The notes below the pieces were generated by a model. The model saw only the letters and a list, made by a program, of their open reading frames with translations. It ran no database searches and was not told the origin of the DNA. Shown piece by piece: positions 1 to 12,152 of a stretch of DNA of 64,000 bases. Origin of the DNA: Acridotheres tristis (lineage: Eukaryota > Chordata > Aves > Passeriformes > Sturnidae); assembly GCA_037013685.1 (NCBI GenBank), contig CM072884.1, forward strand, positions 1,364,001 to 1,428,000, written 5' to 3'. Every line of letters starts with the position of its first letter. Positions within the stretch are counted from its first letter, which is position 1. Made by a program: the position numbers and the translations under genes.

Positions 1-1147
1 ATTAATTCTACTCACAAGACATGCTGAAAGCCTTGCTTTGAGGACTTGCCTGGCATTCCTCCGTGGCCTCCCTGGCATGTTGGGTGCCATGGTTCCACAA
101 ACTTACTCTGATGGAGCTGCCAAGAGGAACCCCTTGGCATATCCCAGGAAGTTTCCAAGGACAGCCATGGGTTGGGGATGTGGCACCCCTCCCAAATAAT
201 CAGCTGTGGGCCATCTGAAAGGATTCACATGGAAGCAGGGCCAGGAAATAACTTTTTCTCATGGAGTGACACTTCTGGTCCATGGTGGAGGCCCTGCTGG
301 AAGCAACTCTACTTAGGTGGTGACCTCTCACTGGGAACTTTCTTTCAGATAGAACTTTCTGGGATATTTACACCCCCAGATGAGACTGGGCATCCCCCCT
401 CCTCTCTGGCAACTCCCTGGAGTGACTCAGGACGTGCAAACACTGACTCATCCCAACCTCCCAGGAGCATTAAACTTCCCACGTGCTCCAAGACAGAGTG
501 GTGGGAGAAGGAAAAGGCTCCATTTGGCCCCCCCTGTGCCCTGAGGGAACACTGCAGATGCATCAGCAAGGTGGGGCAGGCTGAGGCAGCCAAGGACTCT
601 CTGACCAGGGATGTACAGAGATAAGGCCATCCTGGTGTGGGAGTTGCTGCCTAGTATGGGGAAAAAGGACTGGGAGCTGTCCTCTTTCTGGCTCAGGATT
701 GGTTTAAAAGGGATTTGAAGAGCTGAGGAAGAGGATGGGGAAATCCAGGGTTGGTGTCTTGGCAGCTGCAAAAGGTGGTGGCACTTACAAAGTCAGCTAG
801 GATGCACAGATCCTGGATTTCATCAGGACATAATTATTCCATACACGGATAAAAATATGTGCAGCAAACAGCACCACTGAAAAAGCTGCCAAGCTCTCGA
901 GTCTGTGAGCACCCACTGCAAATCCTGCTGGAAAACTGGGGAGGAACCTGGGTCTGCTTGCCAGGGATGAGGTGGATAGTTCTCCTGGAGATCTGAAATT
1001 GAAACGGACATTCAGATACATAATTGGTCATCCTAAAAAAGCTGTTTCCTCGTGCCATTGCACATTGTGGGGGACAAAGCCCCCTGACCTGTTCTGCACG
1101 TGAGTCAGAGCACCACATTTGGCATTTCTCCTCCCTTACTCCTGGGA

Positions 1148-1372
1148 AATGGTCGAGTCCAACCCCTGGTCCTGCACAGACACCCCAACAATCCCACCCT
1201 GGGCACCTCTGGCAGTGCTGTCCAAACGCTCCTGCAGCTCTGTGGGGCCATGCCCAGCACCCTCTAAGGGAACAACCTTTCCCTGATATTCCATCTAAAC
1301 GTGCCCTGGCACAGCTCCAACCCTTCCCTGGGTTCTGTCAGACACCAGGGTTTTTTCCCTGCTGTTCCAAGG
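1148..1372 (-). repeat. CR1 LINE 3' fragment
   Basis: The stretch reads like the reverse complement of the CR1 3' region: 'gagtccaacccctg', then 'ccccaacaatcccaccctg', 'gctgtccaaacgctcctg', 'aacctttccctgatattcc' and 'ggttctgtca'. It is diverged and lacks the terminal octamer end. Confidence 0.75.
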
Positions 1373-1981
1373 GGGCAGGATGAAGCTGGGACAGAACTCC
1401 AGGTGACACCTGAGAAAGTGATGGCTCCTGAGTGTTGTCCCTTCACAGCAGAAGCAGAAGGGATGTGAGATGGGACATCCCTGCCCATTAAAGATTACAG
1501 CTCAGCCAGGTCAGAAGGATTGTAGGAGTCAATCCCATTTAAGCCTTTCTATTTAAAGGAATAAACTACCCAGGGAAAAAAACAGCCTAAGATTAGAAAC
1601 TCACAGGATTTCCTCAAATTCCAGCCATCAGCCCCAGATTCAGTCCGGGGAGTTGGTTTGTTTTTCTCCCAGAGCATGAATCCTGCACCCCAGTAAAGTT
1701 AAGTCTGGATTATGCTGTGCAGCTCCATCACAGACCCAAAAGCTGTGCTCAAAGCTGGTTTAGTGCTGCTCCCTCTCTGCCTAAACCACCTCCAGTATCC
1801 CCTGATTAAAAATAGTTTTTATGCAGGAGAGTTTTGGCTTTTTGCACAAGCAGGGAGTGTTTCCTGCAAATTCCATATTGTGCAGGAGGATGCTCCTGTG
1901 CAGGAGGATCTTTCAGAAAATTTAATGCTAAGCAGGGTGGGAAGCATAAATAAATGTTTTTCATTTTTCTTATTTTGGGTA

Positions 1982-2170
1982 AGAAAACGACTCAAAGACC
2001 ACCCAGTTTCACCTCTGCCAGGGGTGGAACTTCCACTATCCCAGGCTGCTCCAAGCTTCATCCAGCCTGGCCTTGGACCCTGCCAGGGATCCAGGGGCAG
2101 CCACAGCTTCTATGGGCACCCTGAGCCTCTCTCACAGGGAGGAAGTTCTTGCCACTATCTAATCTAAAAT
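1982..2170 (-). repeat. CR1 LINE 3' fragment
   Basis: It contains the reverse-complement CR1 hallmarks 'ccaggctgctccaagc', 'atccagcctggccttgg', 'ccagggatccaggggcagcc' and 'cacagggaggaagttcttgc'. The element therefore points leftward. Confidence 0.85.
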
Positions 2171-3245
2171 CTCTCCCCTCAGTTTAAAATGACACAAAGG
2201 ATGTGGGTAAACCAGACAAAGTCACCCTGTGCTTTGTGTCTCACCAGCCAGGAACTGCCAAGTCGTTTGGGATTTGATACCTGGCTCTGCTGCTTCTCCC
2301 TAAACTGGGTGAAACTCCAGCCTAACTTACCTTAAAGCAGGAAAATATAAAGCCTATCCCTAAAGGGATCCCAAAGGAATGAGGAGTCCCTTCTGCCCCA
2401 GCACTGCAGCAGGATGGGCGCAGTTGCTTTTTCCAGGCGTAGCACGCGGGGGGTGACTCACTGCTGGCAGGAATTTCCCTCTCACCCGTCCCCTCCTGCC
2501 CCTCTCCCTGCCTGGAGGTTTTCCCCCAACACCAGCAAGGGGTGAGGGCACCTTAAGATCAGCCAAGAAGCAGAGACCTTCCCCGAATCCCTGACATTTC
2601 AGCTGGCACACCTGTGCAGGGACTTGTCCAAGAGGTCCCCACTCCCTCCCAGCTGTGTGTTTTGGGAAGGAGGGGAATTCTGGAATACTGGGCAGAGCTG
2701 CCCCATCACGAGGGCAGGGAGACTGGCCACCAAAAGAGAGATGTATCATGTGCCAGTTGTCCCTGCGGTGGCCTCAAGGTGCAATCAGAGCTGGGCAGGG
2801 CACATGAGGGAGCTCAGCCCTCGCAGGAAACCTCAGACCAGCTGCATGTGCACAAACAGGTCCAGCAGGAGCCATGCGGGGATGGCCACAGAGCCAGGTA
2901 GCCCATGATTCATGGGATAACCCTCTGCTGAAGCTGCAGTCACTCACTTTCCACCTCCAGTTCTCCTCCAAGTCAAGTGGCAAAGCCACAGGGCCAGAAG
3001 GTGCCTCTTGCCATGGCCACCAAGCACAGCCAGGTCCCACAGCTGACAGCAGCAGCTGCTGCTGGGACACGAGACCTCAGCTCCACACCACAGCAAGGGA
3101 TCCAACCCTGTGGGATTTAGTAGGTTCAGGGTAGCCTTGGGGGCACACCTCCATTTCTCAAGGTACAGAACCTGCAATGAGATCTTGGAAAGCTGGAAAT
3201 GGAAGGGAAAAGTCCAGAGGAAGACATGATTTTCAGGAAAATAAT

Positions 3246-3505
3246 AGAGTCACAGAATCACAGATTGGTTTGGGCTGAAAGGACCTTAAAGCTCATCCAG
3301 TTTCACTCCCTGCCATGGTCAGGAACATCTTCCACTGTCCTAGGCTACTCCAAACCACGTCCAACCTGGCCTTGGACACTTCCAGGGATCCAGGACAAGC
3401 CCCAGCTTCTCTGGGCACTCTGTGCCAGGGCCTCATCACCTTCACAGCCAAGAATTCCTTCCCAATGTCCCATCTAAATCTGTCCTCTTTTGGTTCATAA
3501 CCTCA
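3246..3505 (-). repeat. CR1 LINE 3' end with terminal octamer
   Basis: It begins with the CR1 3' terminus in reverse complement ('agagtcacagaatcacag', then 'ggtttgggctgaaaggacc'). It continues through 'gccatggtcaggaaca', 'caacctggccttggacac' and 'agaattccttcccaatg'. This is one of the most complete 3' ends in the window. Confidence 0.9.
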
Positions 3506-5026
3506 TCCAACAACTGCTTACCCTGACAGATGCAGCAGCTCAGGATGTAGGAAGGGCAGAGATGTGCCCCCCTCTCCAGGTGTGCTTTTCCTTCACCAGT
3601 TATCCCAAAAACACCAAGTCTCCCTTTTGCCCCCCCCCCCCCACTCTGGGCAGCCACAGCTTGGACATCAGTGGAAAATGATTCCTTGAATGAGTGTGGC
3701 TGGATCAGCTGACTGGGCTGGCTGCAGCAAATCTTGTGGTCACACAGCTCTACATGTGCAGCAGTGTCTGCCTAAGTCTTTCCATTTACAGGACAGAGAG
3801 GGGAGCAGGGCGTGTGGAAATAAATCCTTTGGAAGCAGAAGGGTTTTGGAGACAGAACTCCCTCTTCCCCAAAGGAAACACGCGGGGGGGGCAGAGAGGG
3901 TGGGCAGCAAGCTCGGGTCAGGCATGGGATGGAGCTGATGGAGCATCACCAGCTCTGTGCTTCTGATGAGCCGAGGTCAGGGAAAGGCACAGAGCTCTGG
4001 GAACTGGGATGAGAACGCTGGGGCTGGGACCTGCCTGCCAGGCTGGGCTCTGATGCAGTGCTGGAGTGCTTACAGGAGTGTGAGGCCCCCTCCCTGCCTC
4101 ATCCCTCTGAGCCCTGGCCTCCCCATAGGAGCAGAACTCCAGCTCAGGAATAAATCCCAGCGTCTCCCAGCTCTTCCCAGGGCAAGCTGCCACGCCATGA
4201 TAAAGCAGCTCCTCCCTCCAAGGCAAGCCCCTGAGCTGCAGCTCCTTGGGAAGGCAGCCTGGTGATGGACTGTGGCAGGGAATAACAAATACCTTTAATT
4301 CCCCCTTCATCCAGCAGCTCCCTGTGGGAGGCAGCGTGTCCTGAAGGAAGGTGAGCAGAAGGCATCTGGAGTTGTGTGCACAGGCACTCAGCTGACTGGT
4401 AAATCACCCCAGCCAGGCTCTAGGAGCCCTGACAGGCTCTAATTTCTCTCTCCTGGATAAATAGAGGGTAAAACTTGCTGCTTCACTTCGTTATCCCAAT
4501 GCACAGGGCTTTAAGCAATCCCTGAGTTACTCTGCAGGGATTTTCCTCACTGCTGGCAATTGCAAAGTCAGAAGAGGAAGGGATCTGAGCAGGAACTGCT
4601 GCTGAGGTTTCATCTCAAATATCCATCCCCTGAGCATGAATGTTTCAGACCTGTAGGGGTTTTTCAGGTCCATCAGGGGGGTTTGCTGGCATTGGCACCA
4701 GCACCACTGGGACTGCCTGCTCTCATCATGCTCGGGGCTCGCTGGTGACCAAGACCAGGCTTGGGCTCCATCCAGTTCAGATCCAGTTAATTAAAGGAAA
4801 TAAAACACTTCCCCCTACAAGCCAAACCCCCTTTTCTGGGTGTTGTTTAGTGGGAGGCTGCAGTTCTGGACCACAGCTGAGTGGGAGACCTGAAGGGTCC
4901 CCCCTCTCTGGGGGCTCCAGCCTTGTGTCATGTAGGAAGCCAGCCCTTCCCGTTCCCTGCTAAAGGGATTGCCTGCTGCTTGTGCATCCTGGCACATCCC
5001 TCCAGGACACATGGACGTGTCCCAGA

Positions 5027-5186
5027 AATAGAGAAGCTGTGGCTGCCCCTGGATCCCTGGAAGTGTCCACAGCCAGGCTGGACAGGGCTTGGAGCAGCCT
5101 GGGACAGTGGAAGGCGTCCTTGCCCATGGCAGGGGGTGGCACTGGAGGAGCTTTAAGGTCCCTTCTGACCCAAACCACTCTGTGCC
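5027..5186 (+). repeat. CR1 LINE 3' end
   Basis: Sense CR1 3' UTR. It runs 'gaagctgtggctgcccctgg', 'ccaggctggacagggcttgg', 'agcagcctgggacagtgg', 'ttgcccatggcaggggg' and ends 'taaggtcccttctgaccc' plus a degenerate tail. Confidence 0.9.
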
Positions 5187-5606
5187 ATTTTGATTGTAGG
5201 ATTTTATATGAGAGAACTGCTTTGAGTCACTCCCATCCCTACAGACTTTCTGCCAAGATTCTCCTGCAGATCCCACTTGTTCCTTGCCTCTCTCCTGTAG
5301 GCACACTGCATCCCCAGCCCAGCCTGGGAGGGATTTGGGCAGCCTGGGGAACCCTCTTCAGGAGAGGAGGTTCCTGCAAATCTCTCAAAAAGAAGGAGAA
5401 GGACTCCCTCTCTCTGCTCCCAGGCAGAATAGCATCTTTGAAACTGAAAGCTAGAAAGACATAAGAAATCTCTGCTGCTCGGGCACCCATGCCCATGCTC
5501 CCACAATTTGGGATTATCTATACTATCATCATCTTATTTCTAGTGATAACTCCAATAAATCACAGTTGAAACGATATTTGGCAGAGTCTGAAATAAGCGA
5601 AGTTCC

Positions 5607-5722
5607 CCTTCCAGGCCAGGTTGGATGGGGCTTGGAGCACCCTGGGATAGTGGAAGGTGTCCCTGCCCATGGCAGGGGAAGGGACTGGGTGATCTTTAAG
5701 GTCCTTTCCAACCTAAAACAAG
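5607..5722 (+). repeat. CR1 LINE 3' end, short
   Basis: About 115 bases of sense CR1 3' UTR, with 'ccaggttggatggggctt', 'gtccctgcccatggcagg' and 'tctttaaggtcctttcc'. It lies about 420 bases after another CR1 fragment of the same orientation, so the two may be separate insertions or one interrupted copy. Confidence 0.85.
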
Positions 5723-8042
5723 AAAAAACAACCAACAAGCAAAAATGCCAGGGGTTTCTACATCCATCTTGGCTTCCCTTTTTCGCTCCTGGCCCCTGCT
5801 AGCCTTGTTACTCCTCTTGGCTCTGTTTTACTCCTTCCAGCAGGGAGGACTGGCCTGGAAGAGCATCATTCCCAGGGCAAGTGGAAGGGGAGCCACCTCT
5901 CCCTGACAGAGGGGGACTCCCAGGACGCACTACTGGTGCCCATCCCGGGGCTGTGCAGTGGAGACCGAGCCTTTCCTGCTCCTGCTGCAGGGATTGGTGC
6001 CTGGGGAAGGCTGGAGCCAGCCCGGGATGGTGCCGGAGCCGGGCGGCGGGGGGAGCAGCGAGACCGGGACACGGGACACGAAGCCCGAGGATGGAATGTC
6101 CCTGCCCGGGGCAGCGGCGGCTCCCCAGGCTCGGGAGAGATTCCCTGGGGGACAAGAGGGGCTGGGTTTGGGGATGCACGGAGGGGATGCCGCTGGGATC
6201 CTGGCTGGGCACTGCTCCCAGGGCTGCTGTGGATGGGAGCAGGGTTTAAACGAGTCCTGCAGTGCCCTAATTGGATCTGTGTACTCCTGAATCCCAGCCA
6301 GCCCCTCTCTGTCTCCACTATTTTTAAATCCATCTATTTCCGCTGCTCTCTCTGCTTTGGTGCAGCCTTTTCCACGCTGACACTTCTGCAGCCCAGAAAT
6401 CCTAAATATTCTCATTCTCCCAAATGTTTAAGCACCAGCTGCACTGGGGACCAGGGGAGCTCAAGGACAGCAGTGCAGGGGCTGTGCTGTTTATTGTGGG
6501 TTTGTGGCACTTTCTGAAGCATGGGAAACTCTTGGCCAGAGCCACGCAGAGCCAGAAGTGTATTCCCAGTGCAGGATTCAGGGCGTGGGATTGGGGCTGG
6601 GACATGGGACAGAAACCCTGGAGGCAGTCAAGGCTGGAGGAGGTTTTTCACCCTGATCCCATCCTCAAGGACAGTGGTCCTGCTGCCCCAGGGATGCAGG
6701 GCTGGCACCAAGGCACAGAATTATCTGTCTAGCTGAAGCCAGAGCACTGGCATTTTCCAGCTAATGGGACACCACAGGTGATGAAGCTCAAAGGGACCTC
6801 TGGAGTTCACAGTGCCATGAGCCCAGTGCTTCTCATGCCCATAAAGATTTGTTTCCACTGACTCTGCATCAACCCTGTGGTGCCCAAGATTCCTGCAAGG
6901 CTTTGTAGGTGTCCCTCATCCTGCCCCACCTTCCACTTCATACCTGCTTCCACAGGGTGATTGACCATGGACCTTCCTGCGAATGCCAGGGAAGTCAGGA
7001 AAGCTTCAAGCAGTGGTGAATTGCTGGATTCATGGCACGTGGTGAATCAGAGACAGAGCCCAGACTGGATTCATTGTGCATCCAACAGTTGATGAACATG
7101 GCTCCAGCAGATCCAATTACTCTGTTAACTGGAATTAGGGAGAAAATCATAGTTAAATTGTTAATTCATCAAGACAGGCACCATCACAATCACTGAAAAT
7201 ATTTCTGGATTTGGGGAGGTGAATTTGGAAAATGAAGACGATTCCACAAAGTACAAATTGCAGTTTCTCCATTATTTTGCATGTCCAGCACACAGCTTTG
7301 TCATTGGAAACCACAACAACCAGAACTGGGTATTCCATATCCAACAGAAACCCTTGGAAGTTCAGGATTTGAGTTTTTCCTTCCCACTAAACTGCAGCCA
7401 TGACTTGCATCCTGAACTGTTCAAAACTCAGGAGCTGCTTTAATTTCTTTGCTGCTGCTTTTCTGTGTTCAGGCAGCAAAGAAGTTTGAAATAATTCCCA
7501 ACTGGATGGGGCTAAGGCAGATCCATGCAGGGGAGGAGGGCAGCTGTAAGAGGCTTTGATTTGCACATGTCTGTGTAACCACAGCATCCCTGGGTCCCAA
7601 ACCAGGAGTGATCCCAGGAGGATTCAGGTTTGGACGTCAAAGCCAAGAGAGTCCAGAAGTGCAAGTGATTTCAAAGACTGAATCCAAGCTGTTTGTGCGT
7701 GGCTGGGAAACATCCAGCACCTTCCTGAAGGGAATCAGGAGTGAAACAACGATCCTCATTCATCTAAACCTTCCACCCCACCTCTCCCAAGCACCTCTGC
7801 CCCGGGCTGAACAAGAGACCTTCTGTACAGGGAAAATTTCAGCGGCTCTGATGCCCCCTCCAGTGTTGGGAACAGCCTGTCAGAACCAGGGACATGCAGG
7901 AGATGTTCAATGTGCTGAGTGCTGGGCCAGGAGCTTGGACTGTGCTGCCTGGAGGTGCAGAGAGAGGCAGCTCCTGCATCTCTTCCCACTGTAGGAAACA
8001 CAGTTTGGATCCACGTTGGAGAAAGGCATCAGTCATGGTCCC

Positions 8043-8069
8043 ACAAAAACAAAAAAAAACAAAAACAAA
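8043..8069 (+). repeat. A/C-rich low-complexity tract
   Basis: A short run of (CAAAA)-like units with almost no G or T, apart from its end. Similar tracts occur at 22.69-22.85 kb and 30.19-30.24 kb. Confidence 0.8.
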
Positions 8070-9394
8070 GCAGAGCCTGTTCCTGCCTGGGCAGAGAAAC
8101 CAGAAGCAGGGACAGAAGACAAGGATACAGAGGCTGCTCTGGAAATCCAGAGGACCCCTTGGCCATGTGATCCATCTCTGCTGGATGAGGTTGGAGCTGG
8201 GATAATCATAATCCCACACAGAGCAGCTCCACATCCTGGGGTCCCAGCCCTCAGCAGATTGTGCAGAGAGGGAGAAGATGCCTCTGAGACTCCCTGTCAA
8301 GCCCTCAGCATCCCTGTGCAGAAGGAAAGCAGCAAAAGCAGCCTGATTCTGCCCCAAATTCACCTTTCATGCCTCAGCCTTCCCAACTTTTACAGAGGAT
8401 CATCAGCCTTGCCTAACTTGATAAAATCCTGGGGCTTCTGCAGATGCAGATCTGATGTGATGAGTCAGATCTGCCTTGTGTGACTCAGCTGGCAGATCCC
8501 ATCCAACAGCCACGGAGCTTCCCCTGCTCCAGGATCCATATCTGCTGTTCTTACTGCCAAGTGCATGACTATTCCCAAAACTAAACACGACTGTGAGTTT
8601 CTAAACACAATTTGGAATGACCAGGAAAAAAAACCTTTCTAGCTTCATTCTGAAATGGGAACCAGAGAAGAGTTCACTGGATGATCCACAACTTTTCTCT
8701 CTGCAAGTTACAAAAGATGGAAAACAGAGAGTGGATTTTGCTTCTAAAATTAACATTACTCTGTCTGGCACAGGAATGTGGCTCTGCAATACCAGGAGCT
8801 GTGGCAGGACAGGGATGTGACCCTGGAAAAGTCTTTAATGTGTGGATGCAGCCCACTGGCAGCCAGAATAAAATGTGAGTGGCTCCTGCTGAAGCTCCCA
8901 GGAGCAGACGTTGCTCTGCAAGAATGCAGCAGGGTTGCATCATGTGGGCTCCTTAAATCTTCCAGAAACCTGCCACTTGTTCCCTGCCAGATTTTCACAG
9001 GTAATCTATACAGTAGCTGGGAAAAACACACTGCCATTTTCTGCTGGCATATTTGAAGCAGGCAGGAGCATTCAAGCTAAGTGAGGTTTCATGTGAGGAC
9101 ACAGGGAAGACGTCACTTTTTTCCTAAGGGTCTCTGGCCTGTTGCAGATACATCCTAAACTGCCACCTTATGGGTTAAGCCCCCTGACCCAATCTGGACC
9201 TATGGCAAGGGACTTTTGCCTCCTAGGTGGGTGCATTTTATCATCCCAAGCAAAGTTGCAGCAGCTCAGACCTGGACACAAACTGGTTTGGTCCCACCAG
9301 ATAAGCATAACAACCCCAGGGTTGGGGCATCCATCATCCTTGGAAACTAGGGAAGGATGAAACATCTCTTCCTGTTCAGTTTTACACTAAAGGA

Positions 9395-9632
9395 GAGATT
9401 TTAGATTAGATACTGAGAAGGAATTGTTCTCTGTGAGGGTGGAGAGCCCTGGCACAGGGTGCCCAGAGAAGCTGTGGCTGCCCCTGGATCCCTGGCAGTG
9501 TCCAAGGCCAGGCTGGACATTGGGGCTTGGAGCAACCTGGGACAGTGGAAGGTGTCCCTGCCACGGCAGGAGGATGGGACTTGATGAATCTTAATATGAC
9601 TTCCAACCCAAACCAGTCTGAGATCCTGTGAT
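9395..9632 (+). repeat. CR1 LINE 3' end
   Basis: Sense CR1 3' UTR with 'agatactgagaaggaattg', 'ccctggcacagggtgccc', 'ggctgcccctggatccctgg', 'gtccaaggccaggctgg' and 'ggaaggtgtccctgcc'. It ends in a degenerate octamer tail around 'gatcctgtgattcctg'. Confidence 0.9.
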
Positions 9633-10733
9633 TCCTGCTCTATCTCTGGGCAGCTTTTCTGCTGCCTCTGCAAAAGCAGAACAGACAGAGAGGCTGCCAT
9701 GCCCCTTCCTAAGCACCCCTTGGCTTACACATCCTCAGCACTTGGCTGAGGAGGATTGCACATGCTGTTTATTCCTGCTGGGCCACTGCCCAGTGCTGAG
9801 CCCAGCGTGTCCTTCCTGGGATTCATCCCTGCCCTCCTCCTTTCCTGCCTTCAAACTGCTGCACCAAGCCCCCGAAGTCCCCAAGGCAGCAAACCCAGCA
9901 GCCCCAGTCCTGTGCTCAGTCCCCTCCTTCATCCAGCATCAACAGTGGCAGTTTTAGAGCTTGGCTTGTTGGGAACCTGATTCCCAACAAGGAAAAGACT
10001 TTTAGGGACAGCAGTAGGACTGGGGAGACAGGCAGTTGTGTGACACACTTGCACACGCAGCACAGGCTGAGCCCACCCCGCCTCCCAGCCCTGAGCAGTG
10101 CTGTGCTGGAAGCAGAAGATTGGCTGCCTGAGGATCCCTCTCCAAGGCAGGCTCGGGTTTAGGGGCGTTTCTGTTCCCTCAGCTGGCTCCGGAATAAACG
10201 GTTTCCTTTTACATCCCGGTTTCCTCGGGAGAGGCTGAAACGCTGAGGGGGGAGCGTGTGGGGCTCAGCCTCCTCTCAGCTTCCACCAAACGTGAAGGGC
10301 AGGCAGAGCTCAGACCCTTCACATTCCCAGATGCTCCTGGAAAATGCCAGGAAGAGATGAGGGAGAGCTCATTGCAGCAAACTCAGCTTTTAACAAGACA
10401 TCAGAGATTGCCCACCACAGCTCTGCTCTGTGAAGAGCAGATCGACCACCTGGGCCTTCTCTGCTTGTATTTTGTAATAAGGGGTGAAAACCTGGAATTG
10501 GCACAGTCCTCGTTGCCTGTTCCCAGTGAGGAAACTGATGTTACAGCATCCCAAAGTCCTGGTACTCTCAGATCCTGTCCCTGAGATGGCCCCTGTGCCC
10601 GTGGGGTTGATGTGGCTGACAAACCAAGCACTTGCTTTTCCTTTTGGCCGCTTTTTGGGAGGATCCAGCCAGACCCAGTCACTGTGAGGCAGCAGGGAGA
10701 TGGTAAGGGATACACATCACCAGTGCTCATCTT

Positions 10734-10790
10734 AGAATCACAGAGTTTAAGGTTGAAAAGGTCCTCTAGGACCACTGAGTCCAAACATTA
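10734..10790 (-). repeat. CR1 LINE 3' terminus, short
   Basis: 'agaatcacagagtttaagg', 'gaaaaggtcctctagg' and 'gagtccaaacatta' match the extreme 3' end of a CR1 subfamily in reverse complement. Only about 57 bases are clear. Confidence 0.7.
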
Positions 10791-11931
10791 GCCTGGAAAG
10801 GGCACCCTGGAGTCCTCTTGGCTTGCCACAACCCCAAACCAGTGCTCCTGGATCAGTGTAGGAACAGCACAGGACCCCACAGCCCCGTGGGGATTGCAAA
10901 TTCCTCCTGCCACATCTACAAGGATTCCACCTCCTCCTGCCATAACCCATTTCCTAGGAAGGTGTGGGATGCAGGGGCTTGCAATCCAACCTGCCATCAC
11001 CCGTGCTGGCCCTCTGCTGAGGCCACACAGATGTCATTCTTTCCACCCGACAGCACTAGAGGAATTCTGCCCCTGCCTCGCTGTGTTGGCAGGAAACCCT
11101 GTGGATTTTGAACTTTTCTCTGCGAGTATTAAACAGGGATTACAAACTGGGATCAAGAGAATCTCTCTCTGCTGTGCCCTGTGGGAAAGCTGCAGCTGCA
11201 GCCTCTATAGCCTGTGCTCCCTGGTTTGTGCACCATGACGTACCTGGATGATGCCCTGGATGGGGAATTTGCTCCATGGCAGTCAGGTCTTCTCCTCTTC
11301 CTTTCCCTCCTCCACCACACCTGCTCAGGAAGCAGAAGGAGACCAGTGCTTTGCAGAGGATCCACAGAATTTGCCCCTTTTAGGACAGGTCAACCCAGTG
11401 AGCTCCCTGAAGACCTGGAGCTCTGGGCACAGCAGGCTGGCACAGGGAGTTGGGCTCTCACTGCTGCACTCCAGACAGGCCAGGGCAGGGATCCATGGGA
11501 TGCAGCCTTTCAGCTCCACTGCCATCCTTTGTGTGCTGTCTGCTCACACAAAGCTGGGCCCTCCCAGCTCCAGCCAGGCCAGACCTGGGCATGGCTGAGA
11601 GCCAGAGAGGGGGAACAGGGCTGGGATCCCACTCCAGTGCAGGGCACTGCTGCCAGCAAAGCCACGGCTCCAGGACGCCTGGGGCTGCATCAATGAGCTC
11701 ACAGTGCCAAAGGAGGCTGTGCAGGGAGGAAATTAAAGTGCTGATCCCAAACTTACCCTTGAGCTGAGCCAGGAAGCAGAATTCCCCCAAAATCTTTACA
11801 TGTGGGGACCTGGAGGATCAGGAAAACCCTGACTAGCTCTAGAGCAGAGAGGGATCCAGGGAGAGCTCAGAGCCTCTTCCACTGCCTAAAGGGGGCTTGT
11901 GAAAAAGAGAGGGATTTTTTTATAAGGGCAG

Positions 11932-12152
11932 AAAGTGACAGGACAAGGGGGAATGGCTTTCCACTGCCAGGGTTAGATGGGATATTGAGAAGGAATTCTT
12001 CCCTGTGTGAGTGGTGACACCCTGGCACAGGGTGGCCAAAGAATCTGTGACTGCCCCTGGATCCATGGAAATGCTCAAGGCCAGGCTAGACAGGGCGTGG
12101 AGCAACGTGGGACAGTGGAATGTGTCCTTAGCCACGGCAGGGGTGATTTTAA
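11932..12152 (+). repeat. CR1 LINE 3' fragment
   Basis: Sense CR1 3' UTR: 'gacaggacaagggggaatgg', 'gatattgagaaggaattc', 'ccctggcacagggtggcc', 'gccaggctagacaggg' and 'gtgggacagtggaatgtgtc'. The terminal octamers are lost. Confidence 0.9.
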
